Positions 25,057-34,854 of a DNA stretch of 64,000 nucleotides are shown piece by piece; within the stretch, counting starts at the first letter, position 1, and every line of letters starts with the position of its first letter. Origin of the DNA: Actinoplanes solisilvae (GTDB taxonomy: Bacteria > Actinomycetota > Actinomycetes > Mycobacteriales > Micromonosporaceae); the NCBI RefSeq assembly GCF_003999975.1, contig NZ_RJAC01000032.1:16085-80084 (forward strand), in the 5' to 3' direction. The notes under the pieces are model-generated. The model was not told the origin of the DNA, searched no databases, and worked only from the letters and a program-made list of their open reading frames with translations. Both the position numbers and the translations under genes were made by a program.

Positions 25057-25623
25057 TCAGAGTTGTCCGAGGTCGATCTCGACGAGGAAGGGCGCGGTCA
25101 GCTTCATGACGCCGGTGAAGATTTCGCCGTCGCGATAGCGGCGGGTCGCCGGGTCCAGAACGTAGGTATAGACGAGCGGCGCACCGGTTGCCGCCTGCTC
25201 GACACGCCAATAGAACTGAATGCCGGCCTTCGCGTACTGATCAGCCTTGACGATCCGGTCGGTCGTCTCCGATCCGGGCGAGACCACCTCGACGACCAGA
25301 AGCACATGCTCGGGTCGTGTCGGGGTGACGTCGATGGTGTCCGCCCGATACACCGTCACATCAGGTCGGCGGTTGTTCAACGGCACATCTTGAAGCCGCA
25401 CATCGAAGTCGGTGTCCGCGTTCCAGCCCGGGCCCGCGGCGGCATCCAAGGCGTTCGCCAGAAGCCGGGCCAGGCGGTTGTGCCGCTTGGACGCGCTCGG
25501 ACTCACGAGAACCATCCCATCCACGATCTCGACGCCCGCGCACTGCTCTTCGGTCCAGGTCGCGTACTGCTCGGCCGTGACCTGCTCATGCATCCAGGCC
25601 GGCGCGACCATCTCGACGGTCAT
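25057..25623 (-). CDS. Uma2-family putative restriction-like endonuclease
   Basis: Protein of 188 residues of the Uma2 (DUF820) family, which has a PD-(D/E)xK nuclease fold. Conserved features: NRLARLLANAL, RRPDVTVY with Asp88, VVEVVSPGSETTDR with Glu112, and the lysine of VKADQYAKAGIQFYW. The ATG at 25623 follows AGGAGG at six bases; a GTG two codons upstream overlaps it. These genes are abundant in actinomycetes and cyanobacteria, often in many copies, and their physiological role is unknown. It diverges from the large Hhe-like helicase-nuclease. Confidence 0.9.
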   Translation of the reverse strand: MTVEMVAPAWMHEQVTAEQYATWTEEQCAGVEIVDGMVLVSPSASKRHNRLARLLANALDAAAGPGWNADTDFDVRLQDVPLNNRRPDVTVYRADTIDVTPTRPEHVLLVVEVVSPGSETTDRIVKADQYAKAGIQFYWRVEQAATGAPLVYTYVLDPATRRYRDGEIFTGVMKLTAPFLVEIDLGQL

Positions 25624-25999
25624 ACCCACCTCCTGAACATCGGATCGGCAGCGAGTCCCAACATACCGTGGCTGCGGTCAACAGCGCTGAGACGTGATCT
25701 CAGCGCGCCATCTGGTGATCTTGGGTTGGGCCGTCCACGGGCCGGTCCGGGCGGTGAGACAGACGGCGGCGCCGGCCCGCGCTGGAGCCCGAGGTGCCTC
25801 CCGGCTGAGCGGCCTGACCCGGGAACCCGGCCGGCCCTGGCTACCGGAGGCCCCACCGTGACTCGGCGACCGCCCACCCCTGGTCCGGCAGCTTCGCGGC
25901 GGCGTCGTTCGGGGCGTCCGGGCCGGTATGCCGGAAATATCCGTAAGCACGTAGCCGAATCCCCAGCGTAACTAGCGTCCGACTTGCTGGAATTGGGGC
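25624..25999. other. Intergenic region between Uma2 and the Hhe-like gene
   Basis: About 375 bases of divergent promoter space. Reading frames here have no ribosome sites or recognisable domains. The part next to the helicase (25935-25975) is less GC-rich and probably holds its promoter. No operator palindrome stood out. Confidence 0.5.
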
Positions 26000-28900
26000 A
26001 TGTGGGCGGATGAGGTCGCGGGCGAGAGTGGTGCCGAGGTCAGGTCGGCGCTGGAGCAGTGGCGCTCGGGGCTGGTCGACCTGACCGGTTCGAACCCTCT
26101 GCTCAACTTCGCCCGCGTGCCCTCGGGGTCGGTCGAGATCATCGGGCCGTCTCCGAAGACGATCATCAAGGTGCTTCAGGAGGGCGGCGGCTACGCCTTC
26201 CACGACGACGGGGAGGCCAACTCCCACGTCCTGCGCACCGAACTGGCCGAGGAGCAGCTCGGGGCCCTGCTGCACCACTTCTGGCGGCGATCGCGCCTCG
26301 AGCTGGTCGACCGCGGGGTCTCGCCCCTCTACCTCGGTCTGGGCATGCTGCACTGGTCGGACGACGACGGGTCTCCGTACGAGAGCCCGATCCTGCTCGT
26401 GCCCGTGGACATCGATCCGGCCGGCCCTCGGCTGATCGCGCGACCCGAGGACCCGATCGTCAACCCGGCGCTGGTCGTGCGGATGGGCGAGGTCGACATC
26501 GAGATTCCCGAGGTCAACTCGCTGGCCGAGCTCGACGTGACAGTGCTCTGGGCCAAGGTCGACGTGGCCATCGGGGAGCGGCGCGGCTGGTACGCCGACG
26601 AGACCGTGACCCTGAGCTGTCTCAGCGTGTGCCGCGAGGCCATGTACTACGACCTTTACGAGAACGAGCCGCACATCGTCGAGCATCCGGTCGTGCGCGC
26701 GCTGGCCACGCGCGACGCCGACCGCACGTTCGCTTTCGAGCCCACCCCGGTCGAGCGGATCGACGTCGTGGCCCCGCCCGAGGACACGCCGCTGATCCTG
26801 GACGCCGACGCCACGCAGCGGGTCGCGATCGCCGCCGCGGTGGCCGGGCGCAGTTTCGTGCTCGACGGGCCGCCCGGCACCGGCAAGTCGCAGACGATCG
26901 CGAACATGGTCGGCGGGCTGCTGCACGCCGGCAAGCGGGTGCTGGTCGTCTCGGAGAAGGCGGCCGCGCTCGACACCGTGCAGCAGCGGCTCACCGAGGC
27001 GGGGCTCGGCAACTACCTGCTCGCCCTGCACAGCGATCTGGTCGGGCGGCGCGAGGTGGCGGGTCTGCTGGCCGAGTCGCTCGAGACCGATCCGGTGCAG
27101 CTCGCGGCGATGGATCCGATCGACCGGCGGGCGGTCCGGGAGCGGCGCGAGCGCCTGACCGCGTACGCGGAAGCTCTGAATCGGGTGCGGCAACCGCTCG
27201 ACCGGAGCCTGTTCGAGGTGCTCGGGCTCTGCGCCCAGCTGCTCGACGTGCCCGCCGCGCCGGTGGCCGACGTCGCGCCGAAGGATCTCACCGGGGACGC
27301 CGTTCATCGGCTGCGGGACGCCGTGACCCGTCTGGGGCGGGTGCGCAGCGAGAGCTACCTGTGGCGCGAGGCGATCGACCGGGAGCCGCTCGACGCCCGG
27401 TTGCGGCTGGCCATGACCTCGCTCGGCAAGCTGGCCGAGACGGTGATCGCCAACTCGACCCTGGCCGACTCGTTCGACCTGCACGAGCCGTCCGGTGCGG
27501 CCAGCCTGGCCGCGCTCTCGGCGCACGCCGGCAAGCGGCCGCCCAAGGTCGAGGAGGACTGGCTGACGATCGACAGCATCCAGCCGGTGCAGAAGGCGGC
27601 CACCGACCTCACCCATCACCTGGCCGCCCTGCGCTACGGCGGCATCCCGTGGACCGACCTGCCCTCGGCCGACGAGCTGACCGGCATTCCCGACCTGTCG
27701 CACCTCGTACCCGAGGCCGTCGACCTCAAGCCGTTGAACGCGGCGCAGGCCGATCACCTGGCCAACAAGTTCGCCGAGGAGGCCGACCGCCTCGAGAGCC
27801 GTCAGGAGAGCCTCGACCGGGTCACCGCCCGGCTGGGCCTGCCCAACGTGGTCACTTTCCCCGACTCGGCCCGCGTCATCACGATCGCCGACCTGATCAA
27901 CCGCGAGCACAAGCCCGAGCCGGCCTGGTTCGAGACCGGTGGCATGCCGGCCGCCCACGCCGCCGTCCGCGCCCTGCGTCTGGCCATTGAGCGCGTACGG
28001 GAGACCGAGTCGCACGCCCGCCGCCACTTCGACGAGGCCGTGCTCGAGGAGCCGATCACCGAGATGGCCGACCGGCTGTCCCGTCAGCGGGGCCCGCGCA
28101 AGCTGCTGCGGCCCTACCGGCGGGACAAGCGGGCGGCGGCCGAGGCGGCGCTGCCCGACGTCAAGCCGGCCGAGGCGATCGCCAACGTCGAGGACGCGGC
28201 CGCCTGGAAGCAGGCCCTGCAGGACCTGGCCGAGGCCGAGGCCGAGCACGCCGAGCTGCTCGGACGGCACTGGCAGGGCGTCGACACCGACTTCCACGCC
28301 GTGCAGGAGGCGTTGCACACCGCGGACGAGGTGATCCGCGAGGTGCCGGCCGAGGCGCTGCCCGCGGTCACCGTGCACGTCTGCGCGCCCCGGCCCAACG
28401 GCGCGCTGCTGCGCATCGTCGGCGAGGCCCGCGACGAGTTCACCCGATTCCGGACGACGCTGCGGCCGTCACCCGCCCGCGCGCCCCGGCCCGAGCTGGG
28501 GGAGGGCGCGATCGCCGACGCCGTCACCTGGCTGCGCGCCCACATCGCGCCGTTGCAGAGCGCGGCCGAGATGATCCGCTCCTACAGCGGGCCGACCGGC
28601 CGGGACCTCAACCTGGCCGAGACCAAGGAGATCGCCGAGCAGCGTAAGGCGGCGACCGACGCCGAGGCGGCCATCTGGGCCGACGCCGCCGCGCACGCCG
28701 CGGTGCTCGGTTCGGTCTACCGCGGCGCGAAAACCGACGACGAGACGATGAACGAGGTCGTCGCGTGGACGGTGCAGGCCCGTCGGCTGATGACCGGCGA
28801 GGACGCGGCGATGACCCGCGAGCAGGCCCACGCGCTGATGACGGCCCACCCGACCGAGGGGCTCTCCGAGGCGGTGGCCGACTGGGAGTCGGCCCGCGGC

Positions 28901-30772
28901 CAGGTGCTCGGCGCGTTCAGCCCGGCGCGGCACCCCGAGCTGATCGAGCGGCTCGGCGACTACGACAACGCCCGCGACGTGCTCGTCGAGCTGCTGCACG
29001 ACCCCGAGGGGCAGCAGGAGTGGTTCCGGCACGAGGACGCCCGCTCGGTGCTGGTCGAGCACGGCCTGGCCGAGGCGCTCGAGTTCTGCGCCGACGAGGA
29101 GATTCCGGTCGAGCAGGTGTGGCCGGTGCTGGAACGAGCCCTGCTGCGCGGCTGGGCCGACGTGATCATCCGCGACGACCCGGGCCTGGAACCCGTCTCG
29201 GCCGAGGACCGCACCCACCTGGTCGACGTCTACCGGCTGCTCGACCACGAGCTGACCAGCGCGGCGCTGGCCGACATCGTATACGCCGTCGAGGCACGGC
29301 GGCCCTCGGCCTCGGCCGGCGGCGAGCCCGGCGTGATCCGGCGCGAGGGCAACAAGCAGTCCGGTCACCTGCCGGTGCAGGAGCTGCTGGCCCAGGCCCG
29401 GCACGCGGCCCAGGGTCTCAAGCCGTGTCTGCTGATGTCGCCGCTCGCGGTGAGCCGCTACCTGCCGCCCGAGATGGAGTTCGACACCGTCATCATCGAC
29501 GAGGCGTCCCAGGTGACGACGGCCGACGCGATCAACTGCATCTATCGCGGCGAGGCCCTGGTCGTCTCGGGCGACGACCGCCAGCTCCCGCCGACCAGCT
29601 TCTACGACCGGGTCGAGGACGACGTCGCCGACTTCCCGTCCATTCTCGACCTGGCCCGCGAGACGTTCCCGACCCTGCACCTGGGCTGGCACCACCGCAG
29701 CCGGCACGAGGCGCTGTTCGCCTTCGCCAACCTGGCCTACTACCACGGCCGGCTGGTCGGGCTGACCCGTTGCTATCCGCAGGAACCCGACCACGGCGTC
29801 GAGCTGTTCGCCGTCGAGGGCGTCTACCGGCGGCAGACCACCTCGGACAATCCGATCGAGGCGGACGCGGTCGCCGAACGGGTGCTGCACCACTACGCGA
29901 GCCGTCCGGGCCAGACGCTGGGGGTGGTCACGCTGTCGGTGGCCCAGGCCGACGCGGTCGACGAGGCCGTACGCCGGGCCATCGCCGAACGCCCCGACCT
30001 CGAGCACCACCTCGACGACGAGAACCGGCTCACCGGCTTCTTCTGCAAGAGCCTCGAGGCCGTGCAGGGCGACGCCCGCGACGTGATCATCCTGTCGATC
30101 GGCTACGGCTACGACGAGAACGACAAGATCAGTACGAATTTCGGCTCGCTCAACCGGCCCGGAGGCTGGCGCCGCCTCAACGTCGCCATCACCCGCGCGA
30201 CCCGCCGCGTCGAGGTGGTCTCGTCCATCCGCGCCGGCGACGTGCCCGACATGGGCAACGAGAGCGTCCGTCACCTCAAGGCCTACCTCGAGTACGCCGA
30301 GAGGGCCGCGGCCACCCTGGGCCGGCGGGCCGACGACCACGAAGGGGCCACGCCCTTCGAGGAGGCAGTGGTCACCGCCCTGGAGTCGTGGGGTCATCGC
30401 GTACGGCGCCGGGTCGGCGCGGCCGGGCACAACATCGACCTGGCCGTGCTGCACCCCGACCAGGACGACGACGTGTTCGCCATCGGCATCGAGTTCGACG
30501 GGCCGGCGTACCAGTCGATCCCGTCGACCCGCGACCGCGACCGGCTGCGCGACGAGGAGCTGCGCTCGCTGGGCTGGCACATGTACCGGGTGTGGTCGGT
30601 GGCCTGGTACCAGAACCCGGCCGAGGAGCAGAACCGGCTGCGCGCCGCGATCGACCGGGCGCTGGCCGACCCGGTCGGTGTCGACCAGCTCGCCGTGCCG
30701 GAGTGGCCGCCCTACCGCGCGATCTCAGGGGAGCTGCTGCCCCCGGAGACGAGCCAGGCCCCGAACAGCTGA
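26000..30772 (+). CDS. DUF4011-like / SF1 helicase / Vsr-like nuclease, Hhe-like defence protein
   Basis: Single-gene defence candidate of 1590 residues. The N-terminal 250 residues (LEQWRSGLVDLTGSNPLLNF onward) fit DUF4011. The helicase has Walker A GPPGTGKSQT at about 290-299, a long helical insertion (about 330-1120), Walker B VIIDEASQ near 1163-1171, the Q-rich GDDRQLPP motif, and the C-terminal SF1 motifs VQGDARDVIILSIGYGY and LNVAITRATRR. The last 140 residues are a Vsr/PD-(D/E)xK-like nuclease: FEEAVVTALESWGHRVRRRV, GIEFDGPAYQ, RDRLRDEELRSLGWHMYRVW. This order matches Hhe, a predicted anti-phage protein. It probably cleaves or remodels foreign DNA or RNA. GC equals the surroundings, so it is not a recent arrival. 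The ribosome site is weak. Confidence 0.88.
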   Translation: MWADEVAGESGAEVRSALEQWRSGLVDLTGSNPLLNFARVPSGSVEIIGPSPKTIIKVLQEGGGYAFHDDGEANSHVLRTELAEEQLGALLHHFWRRSRLELVDRGVSPLYLGLGMLHWSDDDGSPYESPILLVPVDIDPAGPRLIARPEDPIVNPALVVRMGEVDIEIPEVNSLAELDVTVLWAKVDVAIGERRGWYADETVTLSCLSVCREAMYYDLYENEPHIVEHPVVRALATRDADRTFAFEPTPVERIDVVAPPEDTPLILDADATQRVAIAAAVAGRSFVLDGPPGTGKSQTIANMVGGLLHAGKRVLVVSEKAAALDTVQQRLTEAGLGNYLLALHSDLVGRREVAGLLAESLETDPVQLAAMDPIDRRAVRERRERLTAYAEALNRVRQPLDRSLFEVLGLCAQLLDVPAAPVADVAPKDLTGDAVHRLRDAVTRLGRVRSESYLWREAIDREPLDARLRLAMTSLGKLAETVIANSTLADSFDLHEPSGAASLAALSAHAGKRPPKVEEDWLTIDSIQPVQKAATDLTHHLAALRYGGIPWTDLPSADELTGIPDLSHLVPEAVDLKPLNAAQADHLANKFAEEADRLESRQESLDRVTARLGLPNVVTFPDSARVITIADLINREHKPEPAWFETGGMPAAHAAVRALRLAIERVRETESHARRHFDEAVLEEPITEMADRLSRQRGPRKLLRPYRRDKRAAAEAALPDVKPAEAIANVEDAAAWKQALQDLAEAEAEHAELLGRHWQGVDTDFHAVQEALHTADEVIREVPAEALPAVTVHVCAPRPNGALLRIVGEARDEFTRFRTTLRPSPARAPRPELGEGAIADAVTWLRAHIAPLQSAAEMIRSYSGPTGRDLNLAETKEIAEQRKAATDAEAAIWADAAAHAAVLGSVYRGAKTDDETMNEVVAWTVQARRLMTGEDAAMTREQAHALMTAHPTEGLSEAVADWESARGQVLGAFSPARHPELIERLGDYDNARDVLVELLHDPEGQQEWFRHEDARSVLVEHGLAEALEFCADEEIPVEQVWPVLERALLRGWADVIIRDDPGLEPVSAEDRTHLVDVYRLLDHELTSAALADIVYAVEARRPSASAGGEPGVIRREGNKQSGHLPVQELLAQARHAAQGLKPCLLMSPLAVSRYLPPEMEFDTVIIDEASQVTTADAINCIYRGEALVVSGDDRQLPPTSFYDRVEDDVADFPSILDLARETFPTLHLGWHHRSRHEALFAFANLAYYHGRLVGLTRCYPQEPDHGVELFAVEGVYRRQTTSDNPIEADAVAERVLHHYASRPGQTLGVVTLSVAQADAVDEAVRRAIAERPDLEHHLDDENRLTGFFCKSLEAVQGDARDVIILSIGYGYDENDKISTNFGSLNRPGGWRRLNVAITRATRRVEVVSSIRAGDVPDMGNESVRHLKAYLEYAERAAATLGRRADDHEGATPFEEAVVTALESWGHRVRRRVGAAGHNIDLAVLHPDQDDDVFAIGIEFDGPAYQSIPSTRDRDRLRDEELRSLGWHMYRVWSVAWYQNPAEEQNRLRAAIDRALADPVGVDQLAVPEWPPYRAISGELLPPETSQAPNS

Positions 30773-30802
30773 TCCGAGCGAGCGACGCCCCGGACCGCTG
30801 AA

Positions 30803-30830
30803 AGCCGGGGCGACGTGGATCGCCCCGGCT
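30803..30830. terminator. Hairpin terminator between convergent genes
   Basis: AGCCGGGGCGA pairs perfectly with TCGCCCCGGCT around a six-base loop, between the stops of the Hhe-like gene and ndh. No T-tract. Confidence 0.8.
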
Positions 30831-30846
30831 GCTCAGTCCCTGCGGG

Positions 30847-32268
30847 TTACTTGCCGACGGCCGCCTTCGCCTTCTCGGCCGGGTGCTTCTCGACCGGGAC
30901 CGGCGCTGCCTTGAGCGCGTCGGCCTCCTCGGCGGCCCGTACGAACTGGTAGGGGTCGCCGTAGTTCTTCATCGCGCGGCGGGCGAAGGCCTGCTGCTCG
31001 GTGGCCACCCGCTCGGAGCGGCCGCGCCCGACGAAGCTGACCGCCCAGTGCAGCACCGTGGTGAACCTGTTCTTGAAGCCGACCAGATAGAACACGTGCA
31101 CCGCGAGCCAGATCATCCAGGCGATGAAACCGGCCAGGCGCAGCTTGCCGATGCTGGCCACCGCGGAGAACCGCGAGATCGTGGCCATGCTGCCCTTGTC
31201 GAAATACTTGAACGGCTTGCGTTCCGGCTTGTTGCGCAGCCGGCGCTTGATGACGTCGGCCGCGTAGGTGCCACCCTGGATGGCCACCTGGGCGACCCCG
31301 GGCAGCGGCGCCCCGTCGGGTCCCTTGAGGTGCATCATGTCGCCCAGCACGAAGATCTCGGGGTGCCCCGGGACGGTCAGGTCGGGGTTGACCATGACGC
31401 GCCCGGCCCGGTCGGTCTCGGCCCCGGCCGACTCGGCGAGCTGCCGGGCCAGCGGCGGCGCGGACACGCCGGCCGCCCACACCTTCGTCATCGACGGGAT
31501 GCGCTGGTGGCCGCGCTCCGACTCGACCTCGATGCCGGTCAGGTCGACGCCGACCACCTTGGTGTTCAGCTCGACCTCGACGCCCATCAGGTGCAGCTGG
31601 CGCAGCGCCCGGGTCGAGAGGTGGTCGCCGAAGGTGTTGAGGACGGCCCCGACCGCGTCGACCAGGATGATGCGGGCCTTGCGCGGGTCGATGTGCTTGT
31701 ACTGCCCGACCAGGTTGCGGTGGGCGAGCTCGGCGATCTGACCGGCCATCTCGACACCGGTCGGCCCGGCCCCGACGACCACGAAGGTCAGCCAGCGTTC
31801 CTGAGCCTCGGGATCGGTCTGCAGGTCGGCGATCTCGAACGCGCCGAAGATCTTGGCCCGCAGTTCAAGAGCGTCGTCGATGCTCTTCATGCCGGGCGCG
31901 TAGTCGTTGAAGTGATCGTTGCCGAAGTACGACTGGGAGGCGCCGGCCGCCACGATGAGCGTGTCGTATTCGACGGTGTAGTCGATGCCCGGCCCGGACA
32001 CAGAGATGATCTTGTTTTCGGTGTCGACGTGCTGCGCCCAGCCGAGCTTGACGTCGACGTTGTCCTGTTTCTTGAGGACCTCGCGGATCGGCGGGGCGAT
32101 CTCGCCCTCCGAGAGCACGCCGGTCGCCACCTGGTAGAGCAGGGGCTGGAACAGGTGGTACGCCGTTCCGTTGATGAGCGTGACGTCGACCGGCGCGTGA
32201 CGCAGCGCCCTGATCGCGAACAGCCCCCCGAAGCCGGCGCCGATGACTGCCACCCGATGCCGTTGCAT
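30847..32268 (-). CDS. ndh: Type II NADH:quinone oxidoreductase
   Basis: Single-subunit, non-proton-pumping NADH dehydrogenase that feeds electrons into the menaquinone pool at the inner face of the membrane. The 473 residues include the FAD-binding GAGFGGLFAIRAL at the N-terminus, YHLFQPLLYQVATGVLSEGE typical of Ndh, the NADH-binding VVVGAGPTGVEMAGQIAEL, and IFVLGDMMHL of the second FAD segment. A C-terminal hydrophobic patch (AGFIAWMIWLAVHVFYLVGF) anchors it to the membrane. The ATG at 32268 follows GGGAG; a GTG two codons upstream is less likely. Confidence 0.93.
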   Translation of the reverse strand: MQRHRVAVIGAGFGGLFAIRALRHAPVDVTLINGTAYHLFQPLLYQVATGVLSEGEIAPPIREVLKKQDNVDVKLGWAQHVDTENKIISVSGPGIDYTVEYDTLIVAAGASQSYFGNDHFNDYAPGMKSIDDALELRAKIFGAFEIADLQTDPEAQERWLTFVVVGAGPTGVEMAGQIAELAHRNLVGQYKHIDPRKARIILVDAVGAVLNTFGDHLSTRALRQLHLMGVEVELNTKVVGVDLTGIEVESERGHQRIPSMTKVWAAGVSAPPLARQLAESAGAETDRAGRVMVNPDLTVPGHPEIFVLGDMMHLKGPDGAPLPGVAQVAIQGGTYAADVIKRRLRNKPERKPFKYFDKGSMATISRFSAVASIGKLRLAGFIAWMIWLAVHVFYLVGFKNRFTTVLHWAVSFVGRGRSERVATEQQAFARRAMKNYGDPYQFVRAAEEADALKAAPVPVEKHPAEKAKAAVGK

Positions 32269-32562
32269 TACCACTCCCTCGGTGCTCGGTTACCCACTAG
32301 TAGAGCACCCTGACCAGGCAGAATATGCCGTGAGTATCAACACTGTGGAGCCCCGCGCGACCCTGCGCAGGGCACTTGACCAGGGTTTCTTTGCCCCGCC
32401 CGGCACGAAGGGAAACCGGATAGGGCCATCATGCCCCACGGCCAGGCGTTACCGTCAGGGATCGGCGGGGCCCGCGACCTCGGCGTTACAGCGCCCGCGG
32501 CACCCCGATCGGCAACCTGACCAGCGCGACGGTCGGCCGATCGGGGCATGGCCGTCCGCCGG

Positions 32563-33660
32563 TCAGGCGGTCCAGCGGATGTGCGGGTTCACCCGGCCGC
32601 CCCAGTCGAAGACGGCCATGTTGTCCCAGCCGTCGCCGGTGCCGTTGATGTCGGCCGGGTCCCAGCCGTTGCCTCGGATGGCGTACCAGGTGGGCTCCCA
32701 GTAGAAGACACCGACCGCGCCGGCGTTGCGGGCCGTGTTCTGCACCCAGGTGAACTGTTGCGCCTGGCCGGCCCAGGTGGCGGGGATGTTGTCGCACAGG
32801 ACGGTGCCGGGGATGGAGTTCGGTTCGTCGTCGGCGTCGGCCGTGGTGAACTGGTACGCCGTCTCGGCGATGACGACCGGCTTGCCGTACCGGGAGCGGA
32901 CGTCGGTGATGACGTTGTAGAGGTTGGCCAGCGTGCCGTGCCACATGCAGTAGTACGACAGCGCGGTCACGTCCCACGCGACACCCTGGTCACGGATGCC
33001 GTCGTAGAACCAGCGGGCGTTGGCCATGCTGTCGGCGTCGGCTACGTGGATCCACACCTGGGTCGCGCTGTTGCAGGCCTTCACCGCGCGGTGACCCTGC
33101 TTGAGCAGCGAGGCCAGCGGCGCGAAGTCGTTGTTCACGACCTGTCCACGAGGCCACAGCATGCCGACGTTGATCTCGTTGCCGATCTGGATGCTGTCCG
33201 GTGTCGCGCCCTGCGCCTTCAGGGCAGAGCAGACGTCGTATGTGTGGTTGTAGACATCGGTCTGAAGCTGAGCGAGCGAATGCGACGCCCAGGCCGCGGG
33301 CGGGAACTGCTTGCCCGGGTCGGCCCACGTGTCGGAGTAGTGGAAGTCGATCAGCAGCTTGAGGCCCTTGGCTTTGATCGCGCGGGCCTGCTGGAGCACT
33401 TTGGCCTTGTTGTTGTAGCCGCTGGCCGGGTTGTTCCACACGCGCAGGCGAGCGTAGTTGACGCCGGCCGACTTCAGGATGTCGTACGGGTCGGCGGCCG
33501 AGCCGGAGGCGTTGTAGTACTTGCCTCCGAGGTCGAGCGTGCGCTGCAGCGACGAGACGTCGGCGCCGCGCATGGACAGCGTGTTGGCGGCGTGGGCGGG
33601 GGTGGTCAGGGCAGCGGTCAGGACGGCGACGACCACCGCGGCGGGCAGGGACCGTTTCAT
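32563..33660 (-). CDS. Secreted arabinogalactan endo-beta-1,4-galactanase (GH53)
   Basis: Extracellular endo-galactanase of 365 residues cutting beta-1,4-galactan side chains of pectin. The signal peptide (residues 1-24, ending AHA) precedes MRGADVSSLQ. Family GH53 features are GVNYARLRVWNNP, LLIDFHYSDTWADPGKQFPP, the acid/base Glu in QIGNEIN near residue 160, the nucleophile Glu in VIAETAYQ near 265 and FYWEPTW. AAGGAG precedes the ATG. It is the last gene of the importer-LacI operon on this strand. Released galacto-oligosaccharides would be imported and cut by the GH35 enzyme encoded divergently. Confidence 0.94.
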   Translation of the reverse strand: MKRSLPAAVVVAVLTAALTTPAHAANTLSMRGADVSSLQRTLDLGGKYYNASGSAADPYDILKSAGVNYARLRVWNNPASGYNNKAKVLQQARAIKAKGLKLLIDFHYSDTWADPGKQFPPAAWASHSLAQLQTDVYNHTYDVCSALKAQGATPDSIQIGNEINVGMLWPRGQVVNNDFAPLASLLKQGHRAVKACNSATQVWIHVADADSMANARWFYDGIRDQGVAWDVTALSYYCMWHGTLANLYNVITDVRSRYGKPVVIAETAYQFTTADADDEPNSIPGTVLCDNIPATWAGQAQQFTWVQNTARNAGAVGVFYWEPTWYAIRGNGWDPADINGTGDGWDNMAVFDWGGRVNPHIRWTA

Positions 33661-33743
33661 GTATCGCTCCTTCACGGACGAAGGGGGTACCGGCGCCGGT
33701 GGCGACGCCGGATTGGTGCCGTGGAGCGGAAGAGAGGAGCGGG

Positions 33744-34790
33744 TCAGGCGGGGGAGGAGCCGCGCACGACGAGAGCCATCGGGACCGTGATGGACAGGGG
33801 AGTGCGACCGGCGATCAGCTCGGTGAGGAGGCGGACCATCTCTTCGCCGATGCGGTCGAGGGGGTTGCGGATGGTGGTCAGCGGCGGTTCGGTGGTGGCG
33901 GCCAGGCCCGAGTCGTCGGCGCCGACCACGCGCACGTCGCCCGGCACGTCGCGGCCCGCCTCGCGCAGCACGCGCAACGCCCCGTCGGCCATCGCGTCGG
34001 AGGCGGCGAAAACCGCGTCGAGGTCGGGTGCCTGGTCCAGGAGAGTGCGCATCGCCGCCGCTCCCGACGCCCGGCTCCAGTCGCCGTTCACGATCAGCGC
34101 GGGTTCGATCGTGCGGCCGTGGGCGATCAGCGCGTCGTGGTAGCCCTGGAGCCGCTCGACGCCGCCGACCATGTCCTGCGGGCCGGCGATCGTCGCGATC
34201 CGGGTGCAGCCGGCCTCGATGAGATGTTCGACCGCCGCGCGGCCGCCGTTGCGATCGTCGGCCATGACCGAGCTGATGAGCTGTTCGAACCCGAGCACCC
34301 GCCCGCACGCCACGATCGGCACCTCGGCCTTGACGAGCTGGCTGAGCAGCGGGTCGCCGAAGTGCGGCGAGACCAGCAGCACCCCGTCGACGTGGCCGCC
34401 GGACAGGTAGGCGATGGTGCGGCTGCGCTCCTCGGGGGTCGACGCGATCATCAGGATCAGGGTCAGCTCGCGGTCGGAGAGGGCCTGGGCGAAGCCGCGC
34501 AGCAGCACCGAGAAGTTCGGGTCCTCGAAGAGCAGGTGCTGCGGCTCGGTGAGCAGCACGGCGATCGACCCGGAACGGCCGGTGGCGAGCGACCGGGCGT
34601 GCGGGTTGGCCGTGTAACCCGTACGGGAGATGGCTTCTCGCACTGACCGGACGGCTTCGGGGCTCACCCATTCGCGACCGTTGAGGACGCGGGAGACGGT
34701 GGCGTAGGAGACCCCGGCCTCGCGCGCGACGTCGCGAATAGTGGGCCGCTTACGCCCAGGTGAAGGCACGATTGGCAGCATAGTCGTCAC
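33744..34790 (-). CDS. LacI-family regulator of the galactan locus
   Basis: Repressor of 348 residues with the helix-turn-helix PTIRDVAREAGVSYATVSRV at about residues 16-35, the hinge HARSLATGRSGSIAV and an effector domain ending VVGADDSGLAATTEPPLTTI. The GTG at 34790 is chosen because GGAGG lies six bases upstream; an ATG three codons later is possible. It lies between the MalG-type permease and the GH53 gene in the same direction. The two ACCGGT operators at 38018-38091 are its likely targets. Confidence 0.92.
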   Translation of the reverse strand: MTTMLPIVPSPGRKRPTIRDVAREAGVSYATVSRVLNGREWVSPEAVRSVREAISRTGYTANPHARSLATGRSGSIAVLLTEPQHLLFEDPNFSVLLRGFAQALSDRELTLILMIASTPEERSRTIAYLSGGHVDGVLLVSPHFGDPLLSQLVKAEVPIVACGRVLGFEQLISSVMADDRNGGRAAVEHLIEAGCTRIATIAGPQDMVGGVERLQGYHDALIAHGRTIEPALIVNGDWSRASGAAAMRTLLDQAPDLDAVFAASDAMADGALRVLREAGRDVPGDVRVVGADDSGLAATTEPPLTTIRNPLDRIGEEMVRLLTELIAGRTPLSITVPMALVVRGSSPA

Positions 34791-34854
34791 GCTGAGCCTC
34801 CAGCGGCATGCCCTCCTGGCCCTACGACCGCTTCGCTCACTCCGGTGCAGTCGC

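Noticed and set aside
26080..26100. GGTTCGAACCC resembling a tRNA T-arm
   Set aside because: It is inside the Hhe-like coding sequence (encoding TGSNPLL), and no cloverleaf can be formed around it.
28469..30580. A 700-codon open frame on the minus strand inside the Hhe-like gene, plus similar long antisense frames elsewhere (for example 93-1532 plus, 2800-5154 minus)
   Set aside because: They are fixed-frame shadows of high-GC genes: they lack ribosome sites, have Arg/Gly/Val-rich or otherwise unnatural composition and show no domains, while the opposite strand encodes clear families.
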